Positions 1 to 10,985 of a stretch of 64,000 nt of DNA are shown piece after piece (within the stretch, counting starts at the first letter, position 1; each line of letters begins with the position of its first letter). This DNA comes from Blumeriella jaapii (lineage: Eukaryota > Ascomycota > Leotiomycetes > Helotiales > Drepanopezizaceae). The DNA is taken from contig VWND01000075.1 in assembly GCA_009599575.1 (NCBI GenBank), positions 806,001-870,000 on the forward strand, given 5' to 3'. The notes under the pieces were generated by a model, which was given only the letters and a program-made list of their open reading frames with translations, ran no database searches and was not told where the DNA came from. Position numbers and translations under genes: made by a program.

Positions 1-1118
1 TCTCGCATCATCTGTCTTGTCCGTGCTGACGATCGAACCCACGCGGTCAAGCGAGTGTCGAGCAGTTTAGTTGAACGAGAAAAGTCGCCGCTGTCGTCTC
101 AAGAGGCGGATCATCAAGTTCTGTGTCTACCATTCCAGCTGCAACAAGCAGACTTGGGGCTGGACATACTGACCATCGAAGAAATTCAAGAGACTGCATC
201 GCATTTCATCCATGTCTGTACCTCTTACCTGTCACCCCTCCTTTTCGAATTTGTCTTGCTATTTACTAAACATTACAGGCCGCCTGGGCAGTAAACTTCT
301 CGCTTTCGCTCAAGTCTTTCGCTATCGAGCACGTCGCTGGCCTTCAGAACTTGATCAATCTGGCAATGGCCTGTCGGAATCTCAGCCGTTTCGTGTTCTG
401 CTCCAGCACTGCAAGCGTCATGGATCAAGCTGGAGCTCAAGGGATACTTCAGATACCGGAGCAGATATTCACTACACCCCCGTCTGATAAAGCATTGGGA
501 TATTCCAAAAGCAAATGGGTGGCAGAAGCTATATGCGCGAAAGCCTCCGAGACGACTCGGCTGACCGGCAAGATCAAAGTCCTCCGCATCGGGCAGCTGA
601 CAGGCGATACTGAGAACGGAGTCTGGAATCGTTCCGAAGCCTGGCCATTGATGCTCTCAGCTTCTCGGACTCTGGGGTGTCTCCCTAAGCTCGACGAGAC
701 GCTGAATTGGCTCCCAGTTGACATCGCTGCTCGCGCCGTGGTTGATATTTCTCTTGCTAGTCATTCGGATGACCGCTGTTCGGTGTACCACCTGGTTAAC
801 AACTCCACACATACCACATGGTTCAATCTTCTTGATTGGACACTCGCAGCTAAAGGTAATAAGTTCGAGGTGGTCAGTCCTGAGGAATGGCTTGACAGGT
901 TGGAGAAACTGGATAGCGACCCGGCCAAAGGTCTTCTTGGGCTCTGGAGGACGAATCTTGCATCACCCGCCCAACTCTCTGGGGAAGCTGGAGGGCGAGA
1001 GAAAATTGTGTTTGATACGAAGAATGCGGAGGCCGAAAGCGCGTACATGCGCGGTGTCGGGCCGGTGGATGAAGATTTGGTGAAGAAGATTTGGAGATGG
1101 CTTGGGGAACGCGATTGA
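1..1118 (+). CDS. C-terminal thioester-reductase domain of an NRPS-like enzyme (5' truncated by window)
   Basis: Two exons are visible, 1-213 and 279-1118, joined by a 65-bp intron (214-278). Splicing gives 350 residues open at the left edge. The start reads SRIICLVRADD, the typical beta-strand after the NADPH-binding loop of thioester reductase (R/TD, NAD_binding_4) domains. Across the splice site comes IHAAWAVNFSLSLKSF, then CSST, the catalytic GYSKSKW (Tyr-x3-Lys of the extended SDR fold), GQLTGD and NWLPVD. The protein stops right after this domain, so it ends in a reductase and not in a thioesterase. In this family an upstream adenylation-thiolation module loads an amino acid and the R domain releases it with NADPH as aldehyde or alcohol. 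The adenylation and carrier domains would lie left of the window. The gene converges on the cyclase gene, and its role in mycosporine formation is inferred from that neighbourhood. An aminoadipate-reductase-like or unrelated NRPS-like enzyme cannot be excluded. Confidence 0.88.
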
Positions 1119-1552
1119 TCTTAGTCTAGCTTTTATGCACTTTGCTCCGAATGATGCATTATATCAATTTGATTTCGTCGTAATGGCATGCCAATGGTCA
1201 AGTAGACTGTATCTAGGATGTATGAGCTTACTGAGATGGAGAAAAATTCAAGATCTAGGACTTAAAATAATGTTTTACTTTTTTGAATTGCAAAATTCGT
1301 GTCACTGGCGATGGAGAAGAAACAGGAGGGTTAGTTCGCAACGACCTAGGCAACGGCATAACAATTTTAGGCCGCAGCAGAGCAAAGAAGCTGGAATTAG
1401 GAAGTACGGTTGATCTGACTTAGGAAGAAGTTGGATTTTCTTAGTCTGCCAGATCCGTGGACGAAGGATACGCATTGGAGAGCTCTCATTGTGAAGACGA
1501 ATGAACGTTTCTATCAAAGACTTTTGAGTACCTCGGAATCCGCTTTTCTTCA
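1119..1552. other. convergent intergenic spacer
   Basis: This is the 3' side of both the reductase gene (+) and the cyclase gene (-). It must hold both transcript ends. I see no further gene. Confidence 0.6.
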
Positions 1553-3258
1553 TCACGCCTTGAGTTCCCCCGCGATGGCTGTCTTTGCAGAACCGTTGAC
1601 CTTAGACGCGCCATTGATAAAGCCGTTGATATGTGCTGAGGCATGGCCATTGACGCCGTTTGTGCCATTGACGCCGTTTGTGCCATTGGTGACGCCGTTA
1701 AGCCCGTTGGTACCTTTGATCCCATTGCTGTGGTTCAAGCTTCCAGCCTTCTTAGCAGCAGCCTCAACCATGCGCTCCTCCTCGGCTTGGGGGTTCTCGG
1801 TGTAGCCAGTGTCGGAAGCATCCACATAGGCCTCAATTCCCTCGCCGTTTCGGGGGTACTCCTTCATGAGCTCCTTGTGCCTACGGAGAGCAGCGTTCAT
1901 CTCCTCAGTTGATACATCGTTGAGAAATTTGCAGCTACCGATAGGGCTGGGAACGGCCGCGCGAAGTAGCCCGTCGCGAGTCTTGAGGATCGCGGCAGTG
2001 GCCTTAGCGAGAACCTCCTCGTCAAACTGATAATGATCCATGGTCAACCCCGCACGAGAGAACAACTGCAGCAAGCGACGGTGCTCCTCGTCAGAAATCA
2101 GCTTGCGGTTGTTGGCCAAAGTCGCAGAATATGCCATGTCGATAGAGATGGCATGTCCGTGCCTAAGGGGGGTCTCTGGAGTGACTGAAGGAGCCGTTAG
2201 CACTTTCTTGCAACGATGTAAAACATGATACTCGATTTCGGTGGGGGGAACAGGTTCTGGAAGCAAAAGTTCAGGTCGGAAGATAACATACGCTCGTGGA
2301 TGGGCGACCAAGTGTGACCGTAGGCAATCACCCGGTCAAGACCGATCTCGTGAAGGTTAGGAGTCTCCAATCTCAGCATCTCGTAGATACCCTCTCGGTT
2401 GATCTTGTCCGCTGCATCTATCAGCTCCTGAGAAGAGCCATCGGCTCGCCCGAAAGATTTCTCTATCAGATCTTCACAGTATTTGTCAAGCAGATTGAAC
2501 GTGTCCAGGTGCGAACAGGTGGAGATCTTGATCAGCTCCGCGAAACCGTTCCTGATCTGTGCGGTGGGAAGCGTTCGTAGGAAGGTAAAGTCGAGGAACG
2601 TGTGGATGGGTGCATGGTACGCCCCGAGCTTGTTCTTATGGGCGCCATAGTTGACTGCGACTTTGATCGATACTGAGGCGTCGATGAGTCCGATAACGGT
2701 GGTGGGAATACGAATGAAGTTCGTGTTGCGCTTGTAAGCAGCACAAGCGAACCTTTAAATATCTTAGCGACCGACCAATACAAAACAAAGCAGATAATAC
2801 TAGCTTACCCAGCAACATCAGTGACAAGGCCACCTCCCACGACTAACACAGGCTCCTGTACATTACATTAGCAAATGGCCCGGGGGCCGAAAGTCGGTGG
2901 GCCAGAGTACGCACTTTGCGGTAGATACCGAAATCGTTCATGGAGTCAACGATGCTCAGGAGAGTGGGCATCGTTTTATCTTCTCGCCGATTTTGGTCTT
3001 GTGGAACCGCAGTTCGATGCCATGATGGTCAAAGTACTTCTCCATGTCCTTCCCATAAACATTGTAAATGTTCTGGTCGGTGACGGCCAAGCAACGGCCC
3101 CATTTCTTGTAACAATCGGCAAGATTGTTGTTCTTGGGGTTGAAAACACCGTCAATAAAGGTAAAGTCATACTCGATCTTCTCATACCCAGTGACATGGA
3201 AGCCATCGTGGCCCGTCGCAGTCTTCGTCTCCGAGACGGTTGCTTTCATGTCTGACAT
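1553..3258 (-). CDS. mysA: sugar-phosphate cyclase, demethyl-4-deoxygadusol synthase type (one apparent frameshift)
   Basis: Read on the minus strand, the exons are 3258-2980, 2979-2915, 2855-2809, 2752-2292 and 2184-1553. The introns are 2914-2856, 2808-2753 and 2291-2185. The first two segments abut without an intron but differ in frame by one base (near 2973-2985). Recognised blocks in order are [40 protein letters not shown], the NAD-binding [41 protein letters not shown] (metal-binding Glu), [10 protein letters not shown] (His) and [12 protein letters not shown] (His). This is the dehydroquinate-synthase-like fold that cyclises sedoheptulose 7-phosphate. The neighbouring O-methyltransferase and ATP-grasp favour demethyl-4-deoxygadusol over valiolone as product. 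The last ~60 residues are a low-complexity Asn-Gly-rich tail. The ATG at 3258 is the first in frame; a TATATAAT-like element lies about 85 bp upstream. The symbol is given by analogy with cyanobacteria. Confidence 0.88.
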
Positions 3259-4496
3259 CGTGGTAGCGGCGAGGGTACTCAGTTGAACAAGCTTGGTTTG
3301 GGGTGTCAATGGATCAATTTGAATTGACGGCAAGCTGAAGGATTATATACAAAAGTTGAGAAGCCTTCAACGTCAGCAAGGGAGATTGGCAAAGCGATTC
3401 ACAGCCGGGATTAATCAGTACTTAGATCTCTTGGTGCATGATACCTTGCTCGACTTACAACTGAGTATGACTCTGCATTGTCGACATCATGCGATGGTGA
3501 CCTGCAGGAGAATACCTCTTCTCGCCACCCCCACCAACATCTATTCTCCTGAACCCTGCTACGTCGGGCCTATTGGATACAACAACAGAGCCACGACAGA
3601 GAACGAGGGGACGACAAAGCCATATTGAACCCCGCTCTTGTTGTCCAAAACAAAAAATGCTGGGCCTGCCTTGGTCGTGAATGTTGTGATGTTTGGGCTT
3701 AGCGAGCCAAGACAGAAGCACATACGGGCTGACTGAAGGGCCGGCATATCAGATCAACCTAAAAATTAGGCACATGCATTTTCACAGAATTCGATAACAC
3801 GGGAATGGTAATACTTTAGAAATTGAACTAGCGAGCGGGGACCGGGAGAGCCAGGAACAAACTCTAGATACGCCTTGACGGACAACTTACCGCACGAAGT
3901 GGGGCGATTGGTATTTAACGGCCAGGGCTTGAGTTTTGAGGGTCAGACACAAGGGTTTTCTCTACGAACTCAGGTTTACCGAGCCCTCAGGGGCGGTGTA
4001 CATAACTGTACTGTATGTACAGTATCTATTAGCCCCGATCCCCAAGGTGATACATGTGATAGTCAGATCAGACCATTAAACACCATGGAATCACCACCAG
4101 CAGCGAGTTGTGATCTGTGGTACTGATGCGAGTGGTCAATTTTGCTCGCTCTACAGAGCTCTAATGCCTCAGGAACATGAACTCTTCCCTAACGCTTTTC
4201 TAGATTTCCTTTGGCAATCGAATGACTTCAAGACTTCTAGATCATAAGCGAATGGCATGATCTAGCTCACGTTCCAAGTTTCAGACCCCAGCTGGACCAT
4301 GCCGAGACAGCATTTCGGCACAAATAATAACGCCTTTCACTCTAGCGCACATGCGGTGACACGACATGATTCTGTCCCGTTTATCATCACTACATCGGCA
4401 CGAATTCGAATACGAGGCTGTTAGGCTGTTTCGTGATTGTCAATAGTCTTCAGCGAAGGTTGACACAACATTCAACTTGATCACTCTGTCGCAAGC
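3259..4496. promoter_or_regulatory. shared divergent promoter region of cyclase and O-methyltransferase genes
   Basis: These 1.2 kb separate the divergently transcribed cyclase (-) and O-methyltransferase (+), so they probably carry both promoters. A TATA-like element for the minus-strand gene lies at about 3340-3350. A perfect inverted repeat of TACTGTA with a 2-bp spacer lies at 4009-4024. Open frames here have no recognisable domains and I do not call genes. Confidence 0.6.
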
Positions 4497-5451
4497 ATGT
4501 CTCTTGGAATTCCGAAATCCACGTTTGACGACCGCAAGGCTTATGCCGCACAGGAAGAAGTGTTTGTATGTATCTTATTCGCCGGCGTATAAATCACTGA
4601 TTCCAGTATAGTTCGACGATGGCCGAGAAGAAGAGCTGGTGGAATTTGTCACTTCTCAATCTGATGCTCGGAACTCTCCAGCTAAGATCCTCGAAGCTAT
4701 TGACAACTTCGCACGGACACGGAAATATCTGATGAATGTTGGGGAGTACAAAGGCAAAATAGTTACAGATATAATTCAAACGACGAGACCGAGTGTCATG
4801 GTAGAGTTAGGAGGTTATTGTGGCTATTCCACCATTTTGTTCGCTGATGCGGTGCGAGCTACCGGAGGGGACAAGTACTTTTGTCTGGAAAGAAGCCCCA
4901 AGTTTGCACACAATATCGAACGATTGGTCGTATTTGCTGGCCTCGGCGATATTGTCGAAGTCGTTATCGGTCCGAGCAACGAGAGCATCCGAACGTTGCA
5001 TCAGAGTGGAAAACTGACCAAAATCGACATGATGTTTCTCGACCACTACAAGCCAGCGTACACCACGGACCTCAAACTCTGCGAGTCGTTAGGTCTTATT
5101 AAAAAGGGGACAATACTCGCAGCGGACAACGTCATCAAGCCCGGCAACCCGCCGTATCTGAAATACGTTCGCAGCACGGTACAAGAAAAGCGAATGGCCT
5201 TGACGCAAGAAAGCGGACCAGATACAGAGAACTTTCCGGGAAGATCTGCCGCACAATACGGCGACATTGAGAGTTTGAGCACTGAAGTCAATGGAAATCC
5301 GAACCTTGTGTACGCCAGCCAGATATTCAATAGCTTCGAGCCTTCCGGGGTTCCAGTAGGTTTCTGACAACGTATGCTGAACAGCATTTGCTAATCATTT
5401 CGTCAGGATGGGGTAGAAATTACGACTTGTGTAGGAGAGGAAGCGATCTAG
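4497..5451 (+). CDS. mysB: SAM-dependent O-methyltransferase (COMT-like), 4-deoxygadusol-forming type
   Basis: Exons are 4497-4565, 4612-5355 and 5407-5451, with introns of 46 and 51 bp, both in phase 0. The product has 285 residues. The middle exon carries RKYLMNVGEYKGKIV, the SAM-binding glycine-rich VELGGYCGYST, and the metal-site motifs MMFLDHYK and LAADNV of catechol-O-methyltransferase-like enzymes. The last exon (DGVEITTCVGEEAI) is easily missed because reading through the intron gives an early stop. It restores a family-like C-terminus reading GVPDGVEITTC. The first exon (MSLGIPKSTFDDRKAYA) splices to FDDGREEELVEFV. In mycosporine pathways this enzyme methylates demethyl-4-deoxygadusol to 4-deoxygadusol in the cytosol. 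It is divergent from the cyclase and lies upstream of the ATP-grasp gene on the same strand. Confidence 0.93.
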
Positions 5452-6442
5452 AGAAGGCTTAAAGTCCAGAACGAAGTGCTAGAATCTGGAACGGGATTTG
5501 GGTTCTCAATTCCCAGGCAAGCTGCGTGATATCGTAGGACTTTCAACACGGATGGTTTTTGACCTTGATACTTACACTATCAGCGTCAAATTCCCGCTTA
5601 TTATCATCTATCATAAATACCGCATCATTTTTAGAACCCTTCTTTTCCTCTCTCCTCTTATTTCAAATCTAACTTCATCCACATAACTTCACAAAAGCTG
5701 CTGGAGCTTCTGTTATCAGTTCCACAAAAGCCTGATAGCGAGTAGCTGATATTTACCAATCCCAGTCAGAAAAACAATCCAGTAAGTCGTAATAAATTTC
5801 ACCCGAATTTAAACGCCGACCTGCAAGGACTACGAAAGATAAATACCTCGAGCGATACAGCTAAAAACCGCTTTGCACAATCAATGGGCAGGGCAGCAAT
5901 TCTGTTGCCGCTACTGTGCTATGTTATACCTTACTGCTTAAGATATATTACTCTGTACGATCATAGAGATTCGATATGATCTTGGTTATTAGAAGCCATC
6001 ACGGATTTGAGAACAGGTTAGCAAAACATGGATTTTACATTCAACTAAGTAATAACGACGAGAGTTTCGTAGATGAGAATAGCTATAGTATTGACAGCAA
6101 TAAGATAACAATAAAATCCAAGCACTTTCCTGTAAAAGGCTCCCGAGATACAGAGCAACATTCTGCTGTCTAGTTGAAGGTTTTGTTTCCTAGGACACGA
6201 GGGTGCAAGCAGGCATTGATTTTCTTTGTGCAAAGAGCGACTTAATAAAATCTACAGTACATCCAGCTGATCGTCAAGTAACGTGAAAATGTGGAGACCT
6301 GCTCCGATGATGACGATTTTGTTTCATGCATACGAGCTGTAAACTTCATCTCAAATTTCAAGCTCATAGCTGTCTTGAATATTCACCAAGCTCACTGGCC
6401 GCGCGGTCGATCACTCTATCAGATTGTGGGCATCGTCATAGT
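5452..6442. other. AT-rich intergenic region, promoter of ATP-grasp gene
   Basis: The region is AT-rich from about 5700 to 6300 with no coding signal. It includes the O-methyltransferase 3' end and the ATP-grasp promoter. Confidence 0.5.
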
Positions 6443-8072
6443 ATGGCCTGTCGACAATTTGTTATCACAATGCCTCTCACCGCAGAATCTCCGACCTTCC
6501 TACACCTCCTCCAGAACGTATCTCTGATTGCTCTGGCTGCACTCTGCTCGCCCCTCTGTGCAGCCATCACCATTCTGGGCTGGATCTTTTCACGATTTAC
6601 AAACCTAGCCAGTGACATGAAGAAACATCGACAATGGCGGAAGATGTCCTCACCAGGCTCTCGAAAGACCGTTCTAGTGACCGGAGTCGGGATGAGCAAA
6701 GGACTTGCGATCGCCAGAGCTTTCTATCGAGCTGGTCACAATGTAATCGGAGCCGACTTCGAGCCCTATGGCGTTCCTGTCTGTGGCCGGTTCTCGACCG
6801 CTCTCCGGAAATTCTATAGACTCCAGAAACCTGGAGGCTCGACAGGTGCTTCGCTTTATGTTCGTGGTCTCCTAGACATTATCCTGCATGAAAAAATCGA
6901 TCTGTGGATCAGTTGCTCTGGTGTCGGTAAGTCATCTGCCCCCGCATCACATTTTTGAAAAGACCTGAGCCCGCTGTGATCTTCTTGATCATCATGCTTT
7001 GTGAAATAGTTTCGCTAATATCTACATAGCGTCTGCTGTGGAAGATGGCCAGGCTGCTGAAGAAGTGGAGAGGTTGACCAACTGCAAAGCCGTCCAGTTT
7101 GGTGTGGCCATGACCAGCCTCCTCCACGAGAAACATTCCTTCATCGAGAACACAAGAAAAATAGGTTTGAACGTACCAGAAACGCATCTCGTCGAGTCTG
7201 TCGCAGAAGCGAAGGAGGTTCTCTACCTAGAACCACCTCGTCCCAAGAAGCAATTCATCATGAAGAGTGTCGGCGTAGACGACTCGGTTCGAGCCGACAT
7301 GAGCCTTCTTCCATTTCCCTCACAAGCCAAAACCGAAGCACATATCATGAAGTTGCAGCCCTCACCCTCGCGACCGTTCGTCCTCCAGCAATATATCAGG
7401 GGCCCAGAGTTCTGCACGCATTCTATAGTCGTCCAAGGGCGCGTACTTGCCTTCGCGGCGTGCGAGTCCGCCGAGCTTCTGATGCACTACAAAGCGTTGG
7501 CTTCCACATCAGACATGTTCAAAGCGATGCTGCAATATACACAGACATATGCAGAGAAGATGGGTGAGCAAATGACTGGTCATTTCTCGATCGATTTTCT
7601 TCTGGACATAGACAGCCAAGAAACGGATCTGACGAAGAGGATCTTTCCGATTGAGTGCAACCCTCGAGCACATACTGCTGTTGTCGTGTTTGCCCATGAA
7701 TACCTGCAAATGACAGAAGCTTATCTCGCAGTGCTCGACAGCAAATCCAAGCAGCAGACCAGTATGCCCATCATCGCCCCTGAACCGAGCACTGGTTACT
7801 ACTGGATTGGACACGATGTAGCCACACGGCTGATCCTTCCCATACTGTCTCTTCGCCATGGGAGAACCGGTCTTGCACATCTACTTAAACGTTGGGCAGA
7901 GTTCTTCCAGCATATTTTGTATTGGCAGGATGGAACTTACGAGGTGTGGGACCCCTGGCCGTTTTGGGCATTGTATTGTGTTTACTGGCCTGGCATTTTT
8001 CTGGCATGTATCCTCACAGGGAGAAAATGGAGTCGATGCAATGTTAGCACATGCAAGGTGTTCAATTGCTAG
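6443..8072 (+). CDS. mysC: ATP-grasp ligase with terminal membrane segments, mycosporine ligase type
   Basis: Exons are 6443-6926 and 7030-8072, split by a 103-bp intron (GTAAGT...CTAATATCTACATAG), giving 508 residues. A downstream ATG at 6470 would give 499. Residues ~19-50 are strongly hydrophobic and followed by basic KKHRQWRK, suggesting a membrane anchor. Next comes a nucleotide-fold pre-ATP-grasp domain (TVLVTGVGMSKGLAIARAF). The ATP-grasp core follows with FIMKSVGVDDS, PFVLQQYIRGPEF, GHFSIDFLLD and the metal-binding FPIECNPRAH. A second hydrophobic stretch (WPFWALYCVYWPGIFLACIL) sits near the C-terminus. In cyanobacteria the homologous MysC couples an amino acid to 4-deoxygadusol with ATP. 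The same reaction, with an unknown amino acid, is inferred here from the adjacent cyclase and methyltransferase. Confidence 0.9.
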
Positions 8073-9660
8073 ATCAGAGTCATGATGCTTCATATGCGGA
8101 GTGATGAACCAAGGGATTCTCAAGGTCAGATGGGCTTCGGATAAATTTCTTTTCATAATTATTGATGGGATTCCTGAGGCTTACATTAACTAGAGTCAAA
8201 AACAGCTTTGGAAAGTCGACAGCAGGTTCCTACTTATTAAAATAGAAATCTTCTTGCTTGAGACACGGCATCAACAGCCTGATTGTCATGTACCCCGTTG
8301 CTCCCCTTCCGAAAGACCCGTCTTAGTCTGCGTGGACGGACAACACGTACCAGTCTTACAGATTTCATCAAAATCCCAGTCATTTCTTCTAAGTTCATGG
8401 TCCAGACCAATGTGCTGCGTATTTCTTGACGAAAGCATTCCCCTGGCTTAGAAAGGGCTCTTTGCACGAATTCAGCGCCATCATAACAGAACAAAACACC
8501 CGGGCTGCTTGAGATTTCGACCCCCCACTTGCTCCCAAAAGTGCTAAGGTCCCATCTCACAGATTCCAAGTTTCAGCTCTTCAAGCCGCCTGCCGTCCAG
8601 CTCGGTAGCCTTTACGGGGAACCATCAAGCGCTTACACCGTAAGCCTTATGGGCATGTGAATGTTTTGATTAGCTTCACAGGGCCAGCAAAGCACTTGGA
8701 AATGTGCAAGTGGTAGCTTTATCCGCTCTGCAAATGCTAGCTAAATTTACAAGTAGAGAGAAAATTCAATGACAAGCGCGAAGTTGCGATCTGGGAGGGA
8801 ACTCCCCTGTACACAACCCCCTCTTAGCGTCAAGATCAAACATTTTAGTACAACGTTAAACGCCTGACAGTTTGCTTAGCACTATTAGAAATTCCAGCAC
8901 GCAGACGCGAAACTACAACACTATTACCACGAGAATAAATCACTAAAATACTTGATTTTATATCGGAGAATACAAAGGATATCTATCAAACGCTGACTGC
9001 GACGGTCAAAAGCACCGGTTAAAAAAAGGAGGTAATGCAGTACTTAAACGTGCGGCTGACGCATCCGCTGGGTTCAACGAAATTTCAAAACACTGCAGAC
9101 TTTCATTCTTAGATCCGGCAAATTGAGTGATCACCTGTTTTTTTCAGACATTTTGAATTTCCCTTACGATTTTATCGAACTATATTTACGAAGCTGTCCA
9201 CCAATTGGCTTTTGCACACCATTTCAAGTTGCAAAAGACAATCTCGGAATGAAGTCGGTAAAAGTGCCAAAATTCTAAGCCTCCCCTTTGTCGTCAAAGG
9301 GGCACTTACTCGATTTAGTATTGTTCATTTCACGGCTTTTGAAAGTAAACAAAGAATCGATTTACTACTTGTCAATAACTGCCTTTACCCAGTGATCTAT
9401 AATGGGAGCTAATGCTCGAGGGTTCGAGGCCATAGCGCTTTCCGAAGAGGAAGCTGTTCCTACAGTACCATTGTTATGAGTAATTAACCTCTGAAACACT
9501 CCGCTGCGCATAACATTTGGCTATTTATGTAAGTACATGCCTGTTCTTCTTTATCTTGCTCAGTTAACTCGAATTCGGACCAACGCATCATGCATGCAAT
9601 GTTTTGATAGTCAATAAAATTGGAACTGAAAAAGAGCTAATCGTTTTACCTTAAGGGGAC
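8073..9660. other. AT-rich intergenic region
   Basis: No gene is recognised. The sequence is AT-rich with many stops in all frames and separates the cluster from the decayed monooxygenase. Confidence 0.5.
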
Positions 9661-10545
9661 ACATCGGTTGTAGATGTTGTGAATCTTGAAGGCGGGGCAG
9701 TGGCGGTGGTGAAAGCTATAGGGGAAGGTCGCATTGCGGGAGAGGGTCGCATTGAGGGTGACTACCTCGTCGGATGTGATGGCGCGATGAGTCAAGTGAG
9801 GAGGAGCCTATTCGGTTCGGAATTTCCTCGGAAAACGTGGGATGCCCAGATCGTGACTACGGATGTGCGTTGCCTTCACTTGAATAACTGGAAGCCGGTC
9901 AGCTGACTAGATATCACTTGAGAATAGGTCCATTACCCCTTCGAAAATTTGGCTATGACGACTTGAACTTCTTCATCGAATCCTAACTACTACGGCGTCG
10001 CTGCTAAGATCTCCAGCGACGGGCTGTGGCCGTCTCGTACGCCGATAATCCAAACAGCACACCCGAGAAGATCATCGCGAACCAGCCTGCCATTCTTCCC
10101 GGGAACCCAAAGCCTAGCGACTACAAGACACTGAGCATGGGCACGTACCGCAACCACCAGCACTGTGCGCTCTCCTTTCGCGGGTCGGATCTTGCTCGCA
10201 GCCGATGCGGCACACATCTGCGACCCGTTTGCCGGGCTGGGCCTATTAAGTGGGCTAGCTGATGTTGGTGGGCTCGCTGAGTGTCTCGAAGGCATTTCAC
10301 GTGGACTTGTGGATCCGTCAACCCTTGACAAATACGGTACCGAAAGACGGCGCATCTGGCACGATGTGGTCGATAGCGGCGGCTCGGGGCACTTCTTGAG
10401 GGTCAGTCAACGTGATCCCGAGACAGCGCTCGCGAGTGACCCATTCCTGGGAGCGGTAGAGGATCTGAGAAAGGAGGGATTGGGAAGTGAAAGACCAAAG
10501 ATTCAGGATCAGGTCGGTTTTTTTCGTATGTTTGCTTTCGCTTGA
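9661..10545 (+). pseudogene. decayed FAD-dependent aromatic-ring monooxygenase
   Basis: Fragments of one protein appear in order but in different frames. First is [20 protein letters not shown] with [13 protein letters not shown] (about 9745-9870). Next is DDLNFFIE with a shifted NYYGVAAKISSDGLW (about 9960-10030). Then comes ADNPNSTPEKIIANQPAILP (about 10036-10120). Last is the FAD-binding RILLAADAAHICDPFAGLG block (about 10183-10240), running to 10545. The final block is the GD/AAH...P..G.G motif of the phenol-2-monooxygenase/PHBH family. The N-terminal GxGxxG dinucleotide-binding segment is missing, and stops and frame changes interrupt the rest, so a functional enzyme is unlikely. It may be a lost neighbour of the cluster. 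Confidence 0.75.
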
Positions 10546-10985
10546 AGTGGATGGTGGTAGCAAGGTCGTGAGGCCTCGAATACCAAGGATTCATGCTGAT
10601 GATAGTACGAATAGTCTGTAGATGCATTGTGTCACGATTTCAAGCAATATTGGATGATATTATTTAACGTCTGGGGGGCTAGCAACATTGGAGGAATGCC
10701 GGTCTGACAAACACGTCTATGATAAAAAACTTGGTTGCAAACAACTCTTGAGACGGTGACTTGCAAAGCGAATCAGAAGTTCGCAATTAGCACAAATGGA
10801 CACATCGACAACTGTTTGTCAAGCTCTGTTAAGGCACTGGAAAGAGTGGAAGTTTTCTTACTGAATACATGTTGATATCACGTGAACTTGGTGGTGCGCT
10901 TCAGGCCTGAACCTGCCTCCCAGAAGCGTATCAGGGTCCATTGCATTTCAAAAAGACATTCCTCTCTCACAGTTCTTAGATCCAA
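10546..10985. other. intergenic, with copy of a short dispersed repeat
   Basis: Non-coding. Positions 10653-10679 contain a ~28-bp element (core TTTAACGTCTGG) that recurs at about 50683-50710. Confidence 0.5.

Noticed and set aside
3875..4126. 83-aa frame between cyclase and methyltransferase
   Set aside because: No domain, lies in a divergent promoter and covers the TACTGTA inverted repeat.
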